Shown in pieces: positions 27,961 through 36,050 of a stretch of 64,000 nt of DNA. Each line of letters begins with the position of its first letter. The stretch's first letter is position 1. Position numbers and translations under genes: made by a program. Source of the stretch: Clostridium manihotivorum (lineage in GTDB: Bacteria; Bacillota; Clostridia; Clostridiales; Clostridiaceae); assembly GCF_004015185.1 (NCBI RefSeq), contig NZ_CP025746.1:5411776-5475775 (forward strand). The letters run 5' to 3'. The notes beneath the pieces were generated by a model. It saw only the letters and a list, made by a program, of their open reading frames with translations, was not told where the DNA came from and did no database searches.

Positions 27961-28000
27961 TTAGCTATGAAAAAGTTTTATACTAGTCTAGACAGTAAAA

Positions 28001-28039
28001 AATGGCATATATAGATTGGTGTAATCTATATATGCCATT
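28001..28039 (-). terminator. Terminator of the frameshifted chemoreceptor gene
   Basis: Perfect 17-bp arms AATGGCATATATAGATT / AATCTATATATGCCATT. On the minus strand it is followed by TTTTTACTG. Confidence 0.88.
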
Positions 28040-28049
28040 ATACTATTAA

Positions 28050-29772
28050 TTAAACTTTAAATTTATTCATAGTAACTTTCAAGTCTTCAGACATCTGAGC
28101 TAGAACCTTACTAGATGAAGCAATTTCTTCAACTGAAGCTAATTGCTCTTCTGTTGCTGCAGATATGGTTTGAGCTTCATCTGCTATCTTTACACTTATA
28201 TTTTGAATATTATTAACGGAATCTACTGATGCCTTTGTTCCAGCATCTATGTCACTAATAGCTTTGGATATCTTATTTATTTGTTCTGATATGTCTCTTA
28301 TCATTTTAAGTATTTCTCTAAAGCTTTCGCCAGCAATAGTAACAACCTTAGCTCCGGTATTTACTTCTTCAGAGTTCTCATTCATAACAGACACTGCACT
28401 ATTAGTTTTGCTTTGAACATTACTGATTATATCTGAAATCTCTTTAGTAGAACTTTGAGACTGCTCAGCTAATTTTCTGATTTCATCAGCTACTACACTA
28501 AATCCTTTTCCTGCTTCCCCTGCTCTTGCTGATTCTATTGCAGCATTTAATGCCAGTAAATTAGTCTGTTCAGATATGCTGTTAATAGTATCTATAATCT
28601 TACCTATTTCTATTGATTTTTCCTCTAATTCACTTATGATTTCTGAGGCTTGTTTAGTCTTTTTCTCAATAATATCCATTTGATTAACAGCCTTTTCAAC
28701 AGCGATTTCACCGGAATTTGCTGAGGTTTTAGCATTATCAGTGAGATTTAAAACCAATTTAGTGTTTTTAGACACTTCACCTACTTTATCTGCTATATTT
28801 TCTACTACCTTAGTAGTATTATTGGCAAACGATAACTGATCCTCTGAACCACCAGCCATTGTTGTTACTGCATTGGCAACTGAATTTGATGCCTCAGCTG
28901 ATTGTTCAGCACTTGCAGTTAATTCCTCTGAGGAAGAAACCAAATGTTCTATTGTAGCATTTAACTCTTTAATCAGCTCATTAATACTAATTCTCATTTC
29001 CTCTACAGAATTTGATACAAGTCCAAATTCGCTCTTATCTTTAAGGCTTGCATCACTTACAGCAGTTGAAAAATCACCTTTTGCTAATATTCCCATAAAG
29101 TTTACAAAGTCATACAACCTTTTAGTAATACGCTTTGATATAAGCCAACCCAAGATTAATATTAATGCTGTTGCTATAATGATCATACTAAAGAAAATCA
29201 TCTCTGCAGTTTTGAACTTTGTAGCATTATCACTATTAATCTGTTTTGCAAACTCAGCACTATGATTTCCAAGTTCCACCAACTCGCTTAGAAAGGCTTT
29301 TGCATAGGTATCTACATTTTTTTTCATAATATTCATAAGCTTCTGCATTCTTATTTTGAGCAGCTAAATCCAATACAACTTTTCTACCTTCTCTGTATTT
29401 TGCTAGATTTTCCTCTACTTCTTTCATCTTACTAGTTTCAAAGGAATCTAATCTTATGCTTTGATATTTTTTTATGTATCCGTTAAAGCTTTCAGCCTTA
29501 GTAGTTATATCACTAAGCAAAGCTTTATTGACGGTTTCATCAGTATTTATCATAAGCTTAAAAATATCTGTTGAAACCGAACCAGCATCAATCCTAGCCT
29601 CATTTAACCACTCACTAGACATCAATCTTTCATTGTACATAATATCTAGAGCCTTCTTAGAATCTAATAAATAATAATACCCAGTTGAAGCCACTGCCAA
29701 TAATGCCACTAAAGAAACCACTATAAGCAATAATAATTTTTTACCCACCTTTAAGTTATTAAGCCATTTCAA
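28050..29772 (-). pseudogene. Methyl-accepting chemotaxis protein broken in an A8 tract (possibly phase-variable)
   Basis: Two overlapping frames make one chemoreceptor. The first (29772 down to 29260) gives TM1 (LLLLIVVSLVALLAVAS) and most of a four-helix-bundle ligand domain. The second supplies TM2 (MIIIATALILILGWL), HAMP and the signalling hairpin with EQTNLLALNAAIESARAG. They meet at a run of eight A on the coding strand (plus-strand T's 29317-29324). With seven A's the reading is Y-Y-E-K-N-V-D-T-Y-A-K, which joins both parts exactly; with eight it runs into a short wrong tail. The total would be about 573 residues. Homopolymer slippage, a fixed mutation or an assembly error are all possible. 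Confidence 0.87.
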
Positions 29773-29963
29773 CCCTTAATCCTCCTTTGTTAATCATAAA
29801 TATTTTTTTACTAATTAAGTTCTTAAACGCATTACTTATAATTAATTGTCGTGTGTTAATTTCTTTACTTTAACGAATCTATTGAAAATGATTCTTATCT
29901 ATAATTAACTGTTATTAAACTCTGCGAATATAAATAATTAATTGTAAATACCTTACTAATGTT

Positions 29964-29984
29964 AGTTTAGAAAAGGCAGATGCG
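29964..29984 (-). repeat. Family C repeat fragment C4
   Basis: The complement reads CGCATCTGCCTTTTCTAAAC, the first part of the family C element, and then the similarity ends. It lies in the gap upstream of greA. Confidence 0.45.
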
Positions 29985-30044
29985 TAAAAAATATATCTGT
30001 TATATAATACTAATATAAGTTTTTTCTTAGGAGGTTATTTTTTT

Positions 30045-30518
30045 ATGCACAACACACTTACTGCAGAAAATGTAAAAAAATTAAGAGATGAGTTAGAATA
30101 TAGAATGACTGTAAAAAGAGCTGAGATAGCGCGAGAAAAGTTGGAAGCTGCTGCTCATGGAGATAGATCAGAAAACGCAGAATATAAAGAAGCCTGCGCT
30201 AACTATAGAGAAAATGATAACCGAATCCAATATTTAATGACCATGCTTTCAACAGCAACTGTAATAGACGATGAAGAATTAGATAAATCAGTATTAGGTA
30301 TTAACAGCAAAGCAAAGGTGAGATTTGTAGAAGATGACTTTGAGACAGTTATAACCTTGGTTACCACCATGGACTTAGATCCTGACAATATGATGATAAG
30401 CATAGAATCAGACTTAGGAAAAGCTCTATCTGGAAAAAAAGCTGGAGCTGTTGTAGAGGTAGCTGCTCCCGGTGAAAACTATACCGTTGAAGTTCTAGAA
30501 GTTTTATCTAACGTCTAG
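30045..30518 (+). CDS. greA: GreA/GreB family transcription elongation factor
   Basis: 157 residues. The N-terminal antiparallel coiled coil (1-75) carries the acidic tip HGDRSENAEYKEA, and the C-terminal FKBP-like domain (85-157) includes a GLNSKAKVRF-like start and GKKAGAVVEVAAPGENYTVEVL. Gre factors enter the RNA polymerase secondary channel and trigger cleavage of backtracked RNA. An AGGAGG site precedes the ATG. It is monocistronic, on the opposite strand to its neighbours. Clostridia usually have a second greA linked to lysS; this one stands alone. Confidence 0.93.
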   Translation: MHNTLTAENVKKLRDELEYRMTVKRAEIAREKLEAAAHGDRSENAEYKEACANYRENDNRIQYLMTMLSTATVIDDEELDKSVLGINSKAKVRFVEDDFETVITLVTTMDLDPDNMMISIESDLGKALSGKKAGAVVEVAAPGENYTVEVLEVLSNV

Positions 30519-30597
30519 ATTAAATATTTTTATAGAAATAACTAGTTTTTACACATCAAAGTTCTACTTAATTAGTCATAACCACAGGTAAAAATTT

Positions 30598-30645
30598 GAC
30601 TGGTTAAAGTTAGTATACTTTGTAGTATATCAACTTTAACCAGTC
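30598..30645 (-). terminator. Terminator closing the RiPP operon
   Basis: Arms GACTGGTTAAAGTT (30598-30611) and AACTTTAACCAGTC (30632-30645) with an inner ATATACT/AGTATAC extension. The ABC transporter stop codon lies inside the stem. The minus-strand continuation is AAATTTTTACC. Confidence 0.8.
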
Positions 30646-32327
30646 TCCTCATTAGAGGCTTGATAGTTAAGATTGCCTATCTCCACGATTCCCTCTGTCT
30701 CCAACGTTATTACTCTATCGCATATCTTAAGTGCGGTATTTCTATGGGTAATTATTATACAGGTTGGTTTATAGTCAAGGTTCTGAATATTATTAAGCAC
30801 CTGTATTTCTGTTTGAGCATCCAAGGCTGAAGTAGCCTCATCTAATAATAATATGGGAGTCTTATGAATAATAGCCCTAGCAATAGCGATTCTTTGTGCC
30901 TGTCCTTCAGAAAGACCTATTCCCCTTTCACCTATTGTGGTGTATATGCCATTTTTAAGATCCTTAATAAAATCCCAAGCGCAAGCTGATCTCAAAGCTT
31001 CAATAACCTCATCCTTTGAGGCTTCCTCACATCCCATCCTAATGTTCTCTATAATTGTTCCTGAAAACAATGTATTTCCCTGAGGAACATATGAAATCAA
31101 CTTGCGGGTTGATGCGCATATTTGAAATTCTTTCTCTTTATCACCTACATAAATAGTTCCACTATTAGGTTTTAACAGCCCCATAATTAGCCTTATAAGA
31201 GTAGTTTTCCCTTTACCAGAAGGTCCTATAAGAGCAACAGTCTCTCCCTCTTCTATCTGCAAAGACGCATCATTTACTATATATTTGTTTTCTTCGTAAA
31301 AAAAGCTTACGTTTTCAAATCTAATGCCTACACTAGTAAAATCAGCAATTTCATCTAATTTTATTTCCTTTTCTAGATTCTCAAGCTCCATTATTCTTTC
31401 AATCGATGTGCTAGAAGATATTAATTGAGGCAGAGAATAAGCTAGTCCTGTAAATGGTCCTTGTACCTTATTTATAAGTTGTATAAAAGCAGTAAGAGCT
31501 CCAAAGGTTTCTGATCCATTGAATATTCCAACAGCTCCCCATGCAAATGCAATAGCATATCCTACCCAATAGCTTATAGAAAGAGCAGAGTTTGATACTA
31601 TGGTCATTCTCCCCCGTCCCATTACAAATCTATATTTCTTATCCTGGAGCTTTTTAAACTCTCCATTAATAAATTGTTCAAGACAAAAAGTTTTAATTAT
31701 AGTTATGTTTTGTATAGCTTCCTGCAAAAAAGATCGGCAGCTACTTTCAGAATTTTGTATGTTTGCATTAAACTTCTTTAGTTTTCTAGCATATAGCCTG
31801 CTAAGAATTAGCGAAATAGGACCTAATATAAAGGCTATCATTGCAAGAGAAGGCTTTAGTAGTAACAACGCAAAAAAGGAGGCAATAAGAGAAGCTGCTA
31901 AAGATACAATATCCGGAATTGTATTTACCAAGATACTTGTAATGTTTCCTATATCACTTGTCATCCTTGTGGATATATCTCCACTATGATATCTTGATAG
32001 TTTACCCCATTGCTTTTCATTAACTCTCATAAGAAGATTTTCTCTCAACTTATTGGAAATCAACTCCGTATTATGAGTTCTAATATATAACAAGATTCCA
32101 TCTAAGACTAATTGTATAATTATGCTGCCAATAAAAAGCCCAACATAAGTAATAAGCAAAGCTTTATCCTTATTCTCCGCAGCATCAATTAAATTCTTAG
32201 ATATAATAGCCATAGCTACACTGGAAACCGACAGTATAACCTCAAGAATCAGAGGCAATGTTAGAACTAAGACAAACCCCTTTGTGTGTTCTTTTAGCCA
32301 ACTTACTTTTATTAGAATTTCTTTCAA
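30636..32327 (-). CDS. ABC exporter (TMD-NBD fusion) of the RiPP operon
   Basis: 563 residues. A six-helix ABC membrane domain (about 1-310) is fused to a nucleotide-binding domain: Walker A GPSGKGKTT, signature LSEGQAQRIAIARA (LSEGQ for the usual LSGGQ), Walker B LLLDEATSALD and H-loop ITHRN. No N-terminal C39 peptidase is present, so leader removal must be done by another protein, plausibly the adjacent S24/S26 peptidase. It lies 14 bp after that gene and is the last gene of the operon, before a terminator. In context it would export the modified peptide or give self-immunity. Confidence 0.9.
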   Translation of the reverse strand: MKEILIKVSWLKEHTKGFVLVLTLPLILEVILSVSSVAMAIISKNLIDAAENKDKALLITYVGLFIGSIIIQLVLDGILLYIRTHNTELISNKLRENLLMRVNEKQWGKLSRYHSGDISTRMTSDIGNITSILVNTIPDIVSLAASLIASFFALLLLKPSLAMIAFILGPISLILSRLYARKLKKFNANIQNSESSCRSFLQEAIQNITIIKTFCLEQFINGEFKKLQDKKYRFVMGRGRMTIVSNSALSISYWVGYAIAFAWGAVGIFNGSETFGALTAFIQLINKVQGPFTGLAYSLPQLISSSTSIERIMELENLEKEIKLDEIADFTSVGIRFENVSFFYEENKYIVNDASLQIEEGETVALIGPSGKGKTTLIRLIMGLLKPNSGTIYVGDKEKEFQICASTRKLISYVPQGNTLFSGTIIENIRMGCEEASKDEVIEALRSACAWDFIKDLKNGIYTTIGERGIGLSEGQAQRIAIARAIIHKTPILLLDEATSALDAQTEIQVLNNIQNLDYKPTCIIITHRNTALKICDRVITLETEGIVEIGNLNYQASNEETG

Positions 32328-32341
32328 AGTATATTCCTCAC

Positions 32342-32794
32342 TTATCTGCGCAAAGCTCTATAACCTTTAATTATATCAATCCTGAAAGGTCGTAAAACCA
32401 GCCATATTCTAGACATAAATTTCAAAACTGAATTTTCTACATCTATTCTTTTATCCTGCCTCCATATAGCATTTACTTTTGCAAAAACCTGATTGAATCT
32501 AAGCGGCCCTTCTATATCTTCCTGAGCATCACCTACCATATAAAAACAGCCTTCTTCTACCTTTATAACTCTATGCATAACATACTCATTTGTGTCTCTA
32601 AGCACCATGACTATATCACCTTTTTTTATGGTTTTAGGATTAGTATTTGACAGCTCAACACTGTCAATATTCTCCCGCAGGAAAGGATACATGCTCATGC
32701 CAGTTACTGTAATCCTAGCACTTCTTCCCTCATCCAATATTCCCCTTATAACTGGAAATAAAACTTCTGACTTTATAGCTTTGAACTTCTGCAT
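32342..32794 (-). CDS. S24/S26 (signal-peptidase-like) peptidase of the RiPP operon
   Basis: 150 residues. The catalytic Ser box is VTGMSMYPFLRENI, followed by KKGDIVMV and YVMHRVIKVEEG, then a V-G-D-A segment near the usual GDN position. His in the HRV motif, rather than the usual bacterial Lys box, resembles the SipW/ER-type branch. No N-terminal membrane helix is visible, unlike housekeeping signal peptidase I. Peptidases of this class recur in RiPP and PqqD-containing loci. In this operon it is the best candidate for cutting the leader from the precursor at 34038-34196. The target site cannot be predicted. Confidence 0.8.
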   Translation of the reverse strand: MQKFKAIKSEVLFPVIRGILDEGRSARITVTGMSMYPFLRENIDSVELSNTNPKTIKKGDIVMVLRDTNEYVMHRVIKVEEGCFYMVGDAQEDIEGPLRFNQVFAKVNAIWRQDKRIDVENSVLKFMSRIWLVLRPFRIDIIKGYRALRR

Positions 32795-32839
32795 AGGTAC
32801 TACACTCCATATTATTAACTTTGGCTCAACAACCTATAT

Positions 32840-33106
32840 CTATTGAACTAATAAGCCATGACTTTCAATTTTTGATACAAATTCTAGTGTGTCTTTTAAG
32901 GCTGTTTCTTCGTCTATTTCATATTCAGAAGTTATTGACACTACTAAAGAATCTATATCCTTTCCTTTCTCTATTTCCTTCCAAAGCAGTGCTCCGGTTT
33001 CACTTAAAGTCATTATCCCGTTAAACTCAACTACCCTCTCTCCCAGTGGCACTACTACCCAAGTATCCACAATCTCTCTTAACATAAATCCCTCTTTAAT
33101 CTTCAT
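32840..33106 (-). CDS. PqqD-family peptide chaperone (RiPP recognition element)
   Basis: 88 residues with the PqqD pattern. A beta-rich N-terminus (VPLGERVVEFNGIMTLSETG) contains the conserved L-S-E-T-G-A-L-L-W turn. A D-x-L-V-V-S-I-T-S-E-Y-E-I-D-E-E helix pair follows. PqqD proteins bind the leader of ribosomal peptides and present them to radical SAM enzymes. It overlaps the HPr-kinase-like gene by 4 bp (ATGA), so the two are translationally coupled. It is the expected partner of the radical SAM enzyme at 34168-35319 and of the precursor's leader. Confidence 0.88.
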   Translation of the reverse strand: MKIKEGFMLREIVDTWVVVPLGERVVEFNGIMTLSETGALLWKEIEKGKDIDSLVVSITSEYEIDEETALKDTLEFVSKIESHGLLVQ

Positions 33107-33963
33107 TTATTATCCCTCCATATGGTCTTGTATACTAAATCAACAGCTTCTAGGTCTGGCTTACATTTAAGTAAATATACTGGTACAAGCCTCAACAAAT
33201 TTTCTAAATTATTCATTGCAATATTCATAAGATCTCTATCGTAATAGGGCAAAAAGCACCTTGGCATAAGTCTTGTTACTGCCTCTTCCGTACTGAGCTT
33301 AACTATATAATTTTTAGATGCTTGCTCAAGCATGATAATTGCTGAAAGTGATGCACTGTTGTTATTACATTCTGAAGGTTCACCGCTCCATGGTGTACCA
33401 TATATGTATGGTTTATTATCTATAATCCTAATAGCAGGCCTATCATTATTTATCAGCTCTGCCCCCATTTTTTCACACCAAAGTTTAGCCTGAGTAGTTT
33501 TCCCTGTTTCTGAAGGAGCAGAAAAAATAATACCTTTGCCGTCATATTCCACTGCTGATGCATGAACTACTAGCCCCTGGTTAAACAAAAGTCTGTTGCG
33601 AAATAAAATCTCACCTAATGGACCCGTAGCAGCAGATTCACCATCAAACTCTGGCTGCTTGTAACATATATTTGCTTTACTCCACTGTTCATTTGTACTT
33701 AGTAAGTAAGCAATATCGTCTGGCTCTTTCCTACATATATATACAGATGTATCTTGTTCTCCGTCTTCATTCTTTACCCAAACTATTTTTTCATCTAAAA
33801 CTACTTTTCCGCTTGGCTTAGGAATATATTCAGAAGCGGAAACCTTAACAATAATCTGCGGCTTTTGCTTGTCCAAGCATTCAAAAGGTTTAAACTTCTC
33901 TAATTGTAGAGTTTTGTTGCTATCTATCTCAATCTTTAAGTCAGCTATACTTATTTTCTGCAT
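33103..33963 (-). CDS. HPr-kinase-like protein of the RiPP operon
   Basis: 286 residues. The C-terminal half is an HprK-type P-loop domain: HASAVEYDGKGIIFSAPSETGKTTQ gives the Walker A (APSETGKTT), then INNDRPAIRI and YGTPWSGEP. The N-terminal 130 residues are a divergent beta domain. Housekeeping HprK phosphorylates Ser46 of HPr; this branch sits in peptide clusters. In the paeninodin lasso cluster a homologue (PadeK) phosphorylates the C-terminal Ser of the peptide. The precursor here also ends in Ser, so the same chemistry is a reasonable proposal, though unproven. It lies 74 bp after the precursor and overlaps pqqD. Confidence 0.85.
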   Translation of the reverse strand: MQKISIADLKIEIDSNKTLQLEKFKPFECLDKQKPQIIVKVSASEYIPKPSGKVVLDEKIVWVKNEDGEQDTSVYICRKEPDDIAYLLSTNEQWSKANICYKQPEFDGESAATGPLGEILFRNRLLFNQGLVVHASAVEYDGKGIIFSAPSETGKTTQAKLWCEKMGAELINNDRPAIRIIDNKPYIYGTPWSGEPSECNNNSASLSAIIMLEQASKNYIVKLSTEEAVTRLMPRCFLPYYDRDLMNIAMNNLENLLRLVPVYLLKCKPDLEAVDLVYKTIWRDNK

Positions 33964-33987
33964 AATAACTTCTCCTTGTTTTTTAAG

Positions 33988-34029
33988 AAAACTATAAGTC
34001 TTGCCTTGCTAAAGACAGACTTATAGTTT
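33988..34029 (-). terminator. Attenuator hairpin between precursor peptide and processing genes
   Basis: Perfect 13-bp arms AAACTATAAGTCT (33988-34000) and AGACTTATAGTTT (34017-34029). On the minus strand it is followed by TCTTAAAAAAC, a weak T tract. It starts 9 bp after the precursor stop codon. Partial termination here would give more precursor mRNA than enzyme mRNA, as in many RiPP operons. Confidence 0.7.
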
Positions 34030-34037
34030 ATTTCAAC

Positions 34038-34196
34038 CTAGCTTCCAGAAGGACAATGTTCTCTTCTTCCAGGATGGTCTCCACAATTTGGACCTCCATG
34101 AGATTTTTTTGGCTTAGGTTGGTTATAGCATCTAGCTATTCTTTCTTCTAGTCTCAATTCAACTGCTTCAAAGGTTGGTTTCACATACTTCTTCAC
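34038..34196 (-). CDS. Putative RiPP precursor peptide, 52 residues
   Basis: GTG start at 34196 with AAGGAGG about 10 bases upstream. The first 29 bases overlap the 3' end of the radical SAM gene in another frame. The predicted leader begins MKKYVKPTFEAVELRLEERI, which resembles leaders of clostridial Cys-containing peptides. The predicted core is rich in Gly, Pro, His and Cys: three Cys at 23, 38 and 48 (RCYNQPK, GPNCGDHPG, EHCPSGS) and a C-terminal Ser52. No signal peptide or membrane helix is present. Its place between a SPASM radical SAM gene and HprK/PqqD/peptidase/exporter genes makes it the substrate. The class is unassigned: sactipeptide, ranthipeptide or something new. Confidence 0.85.
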   Translation of the reverse strand: MKKYVKPTFEAVELRLEERIARCYNQPKPKKSHGGPNCGDHPGRREHCPSGS

Positions 34197-35319
34197 TTGT
34201 AATCACCTCCTTTCCAGCATAGCTTTCTCTCATAAGCTCACATAGATAAGGAGCTGCTTTATCATAAAATCCTGTTTCAATCTTAAGCCTTGCTGGGCAA
34301 GGCATACATATATCCTTATGTTCACATCGCTGACATTCATAGCAACTAGGTATTGAGGCACAGCCTTTTTGTACATCAACCCATGCACTATTAAATCCTT
34401 GTTCAAAAGGGTAACTATATGGCTCATCCATAAGAGCACAAGGAGTCATTCTACCATCCCAGGTTATCCAAAAGGCACATTTTCCAGCAATACAATTAAA
34501 CGCATCTTTACTTGATGTTGCCTCTTTCTCTTTTATCTCTTCATCAATTTCTTGTATCTCCTTCTCCTCTATGCCATTTTCGTCAACGGTGTTATTAGCT
34601 TGTCCACTTTTGCTTTCAAGGTATTTACCTGCAGCTTCTCTAAACTTAACTAATTCCAATGGCGATAGTCTCTCTGCTTCTGGAAAGGTACCACATCCTT
34701 CTCTACGTGGAGAAATATAGCTTATCATTCCTAGTTCTATCCCACGTTCTTCTGCAATCTTAGCTATATCATAAAAATCCTCTACGTTTCCTTTCACTAT
34801 GGTTGTCTTTAACCATACTGTGATGCCTTCTGCCAGTAAAAGATCTATACCTCTAAGAGCTAAATTGAACCCATTACCGTTGCCACATACCCTTTCATAG
34901 GTTTCATAGGATGCTCCGTAAATAGTTATTCCTACCTTAGAAGGAGGTATGCGGCCTAAAGCTTTTGCAATCTCAGGTGTAATCATTGTTGCATTTGTAT
35001 ATATCTCTATATGGAATCCCATCTTTACAAGTTCAGAATATATAAACATAAAATCATTACGCAAAAATACTTCTCCACCAGTAAGAAGAAGGTACAGCAT
35101 TCCTGCTTCTTTAGCCTCTCTAGCTAAGGCTAGCCACTCTTCTGCGGTTCGCTCCTTACTCATAGCTTCCTTATCACTTGCGTATTTACATACGTAGCAC
35201 ATCTTACAATGGAGATTACATCTTGCGGTCAATTCAAACTGACCGGATATTGGCACACGGCTTAACTTAGCAGAATCATACAGCTTTCTACCTAATCTTC
35301 CCCATGTTAATTCTGTCAT
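34168..35319 (-). CDS. Radical SAM/SPASM peptide maturase
   Basis: 383 residues. The radical SAM cluster motif is C34-N-L-H-C38-K-M-C41, followed by YLLLTGGEVFLR (SAM-binding GGE). The C-terminus is a Cys-rich SPASM region (about 275-365): GKCAFWITWDGRMTPC, then CYECQRCEHKDICMPC and a final YLCELM Cys, enough for two extra 4Fe-4S clusters. Such enzymes make thioether, C-C or other cross-links in peptides guided by a PqqD-type domain. The ATG at 35319 is chosen because GGAGGGG precedes it and the promoter lies upstream; the longer frame to 35379 overlaps the -10 box. An E/K-rich linker (about 235-270) precedes SPASM. It is the first gene of the operon. Confidence 0.92.
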   Translation of the reverse strand: MTELTWGRLGRKLYDSAKLSRVPISGQFELTARCNLHCKMCYVCKYASDKEAMSKERTAEEWLALAREAKEAGMLYLLLTGGEVFLRNDFMFIYSELVKMGFHIEIYTNATMITPEIAKALGRIPPSKVGITIYGASYETYERVCGNGNGFNLALRGIDLLLAEGITVWLKTTIVKGNVEDFYDIAKIAEERGIELGMISYISPRREGCGTFPEAERLSPLELVKFREAAGKYLESKSGQANNTVDENGIEEKEIQEIDEEIKEKEATSSKDAFNCIAGKCAFWITWDGRMTPCALMDEPYSYPFEQGFNSAWVDVQKGCASIPSCYECQRCEHKDICMPCPARLKIETGFYDKAAPYLCELMRESYAGKEVITSEEVCETNL

Positions 35320-35370
35320 CAAATCCCCTCCATACACAATAGAATATATATCCTTCGATATTTTACCATT

Positions 35371-35399
35371 ATTATACATCTTATTCCATATTATGTAAA
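35371..35399 (-). promoter_or_regulatory. Promoter of the RiPP operon
   Basis: On the minus strand TTTACA (complement of 35394-35399) and TATAAT (35371-35376) are separated by 17 bp. This is a good housekeeping promoter about 50 bp upstream of the radical SAM start at 35319. Confidence 0.75.
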
Positions 35400-35631
35400 T
35401 AACTTGTCCATATTTCTTGTTTATGCTATCCTAAGCGCTAACTACTTTTTTGACACTACCTCTTTCAAATTTACACAATAGATATCAAAAAACTTAGCTA
35501 TGTTTAATGGTATTGTTTAAATTAAGTGGTCATGAAGGAGATGCTATATGAGCGAGCTACTAGAATTAAATGATTTTTTCAGATGGAATGGCTTTAAAAA
35601 TCACTAATACGTTCTTCATTAGGGATTTTTT

Positions 35632-35702
35632 GCGCATCTGCCTTTTCTGAACGTATGTGAAGAAATTCTGGCAGGCGACATATTCTCTCTTTTTACTCTT
35701 TA
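35632..35702 (+). repeat. Family C repeat, copy C5 (inside A5)
   Basis: Reference copy: GCGCATCTGCCTTTTCTGAA, CGTATGTGAAGAAATT, CTGGCAGGCGACAT, then a TTTTTACTCTTT tail. CTGCC and GGCAG can pair across an AGAA/TTCT-containing stem. Confidence 0.72.
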
Positions 35703-35805
35703 TCTTAATAGCATTCTTAATATACATAAGATTTATAAAGAGTGAATGGTTAAATAAAGAGTAAAACTGTACTGTTCGAACGTAGTGAGTTTACAGTTTT
35801 AGCCA

Positions 35806-35903
35806 AAGATGTATCACTTCAATCATTAAACTATTTTCAAATCTCTGCTGGTTTCTGAGCAGAGATTTTGAAAATATAAAATCATTATGAAGTGATACAT
35901 CGG
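35806..35903. mobile_element. Family B repeat, copy B5, inserted in A5
   Basis: 98 bp with perfect 14-bp inverted ends GATGTATCACTTCA (35808-35821) and TGAAGTGATACATC (35888-35901). It contains an inner hairpin with ATCTCTGCT / AGCAGAGAT. The empty site is visible in copies A2 and A3, so this is a genuine insertion. No clear target duplication is seen. Confidence 0.85.
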
Positions 35904-36005
35904 TGGAATATGACAAAATCATATTAATTCTTTGCGCAAGCTCATTTAAGCATCGGATGACTGAGCACTTAATTTAAACAAAGTACTTTAACAGAGCCAA
36001 AAATA

Positions 36006-36043
36006 AAAACAGCCTACTTCATTTTACTGAGTAAGCTGTTTTT
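36006..36043 (-). terminator. Terminator of the YitT-family gene
   Basis: AAAAACAGCCTACTTC / AGTAAGCTGTTTTT imperfect hairpin just after the stop at 36051; minus-strand continuation TTTTTATTTT. Confidence 0.8.
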
Positions 36044-36050
36044 AGCACTT

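Larger units (their letters stand above)
35497..35998. mobile_element. Family A MITE-like element, copy A5 (carries B5 and C5)
   Basis: About 500 bp, covering most of the 671-bp gap 35380-36050. Ends: TGTTTAAATTAAGTGGTCA (left) and CACTTAATTTAAACAAAG (right). Both carry TTTAAA where A2 and A3 have TTGAAA/TTTCAA. It contains a family C repeat, and at its right side a 98-bp family B repeat inserted in the AGCCA|TGGAATATGAC sequence that is continuous in A2 and A3. No transposase is encoded. Confidence 0.82.

Noticed and set aside
35319..35379. N-terminal extension of the radical SAM gene to 35379
   Set aside because: It overlaps the -10 box at 35371-35376, and the internal ATG at 35319 has a strong GGAGGGG site.
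35549..35610. Mini-gene MSELLELNDFFRWNG inside A5 (also in A2 and A3)
   Set aside because: It stops within about 20 codons in every copy, and its sequence is the inner inverted arm of the family A repeat, so it is repeat DNA rather than a conserved peptide.
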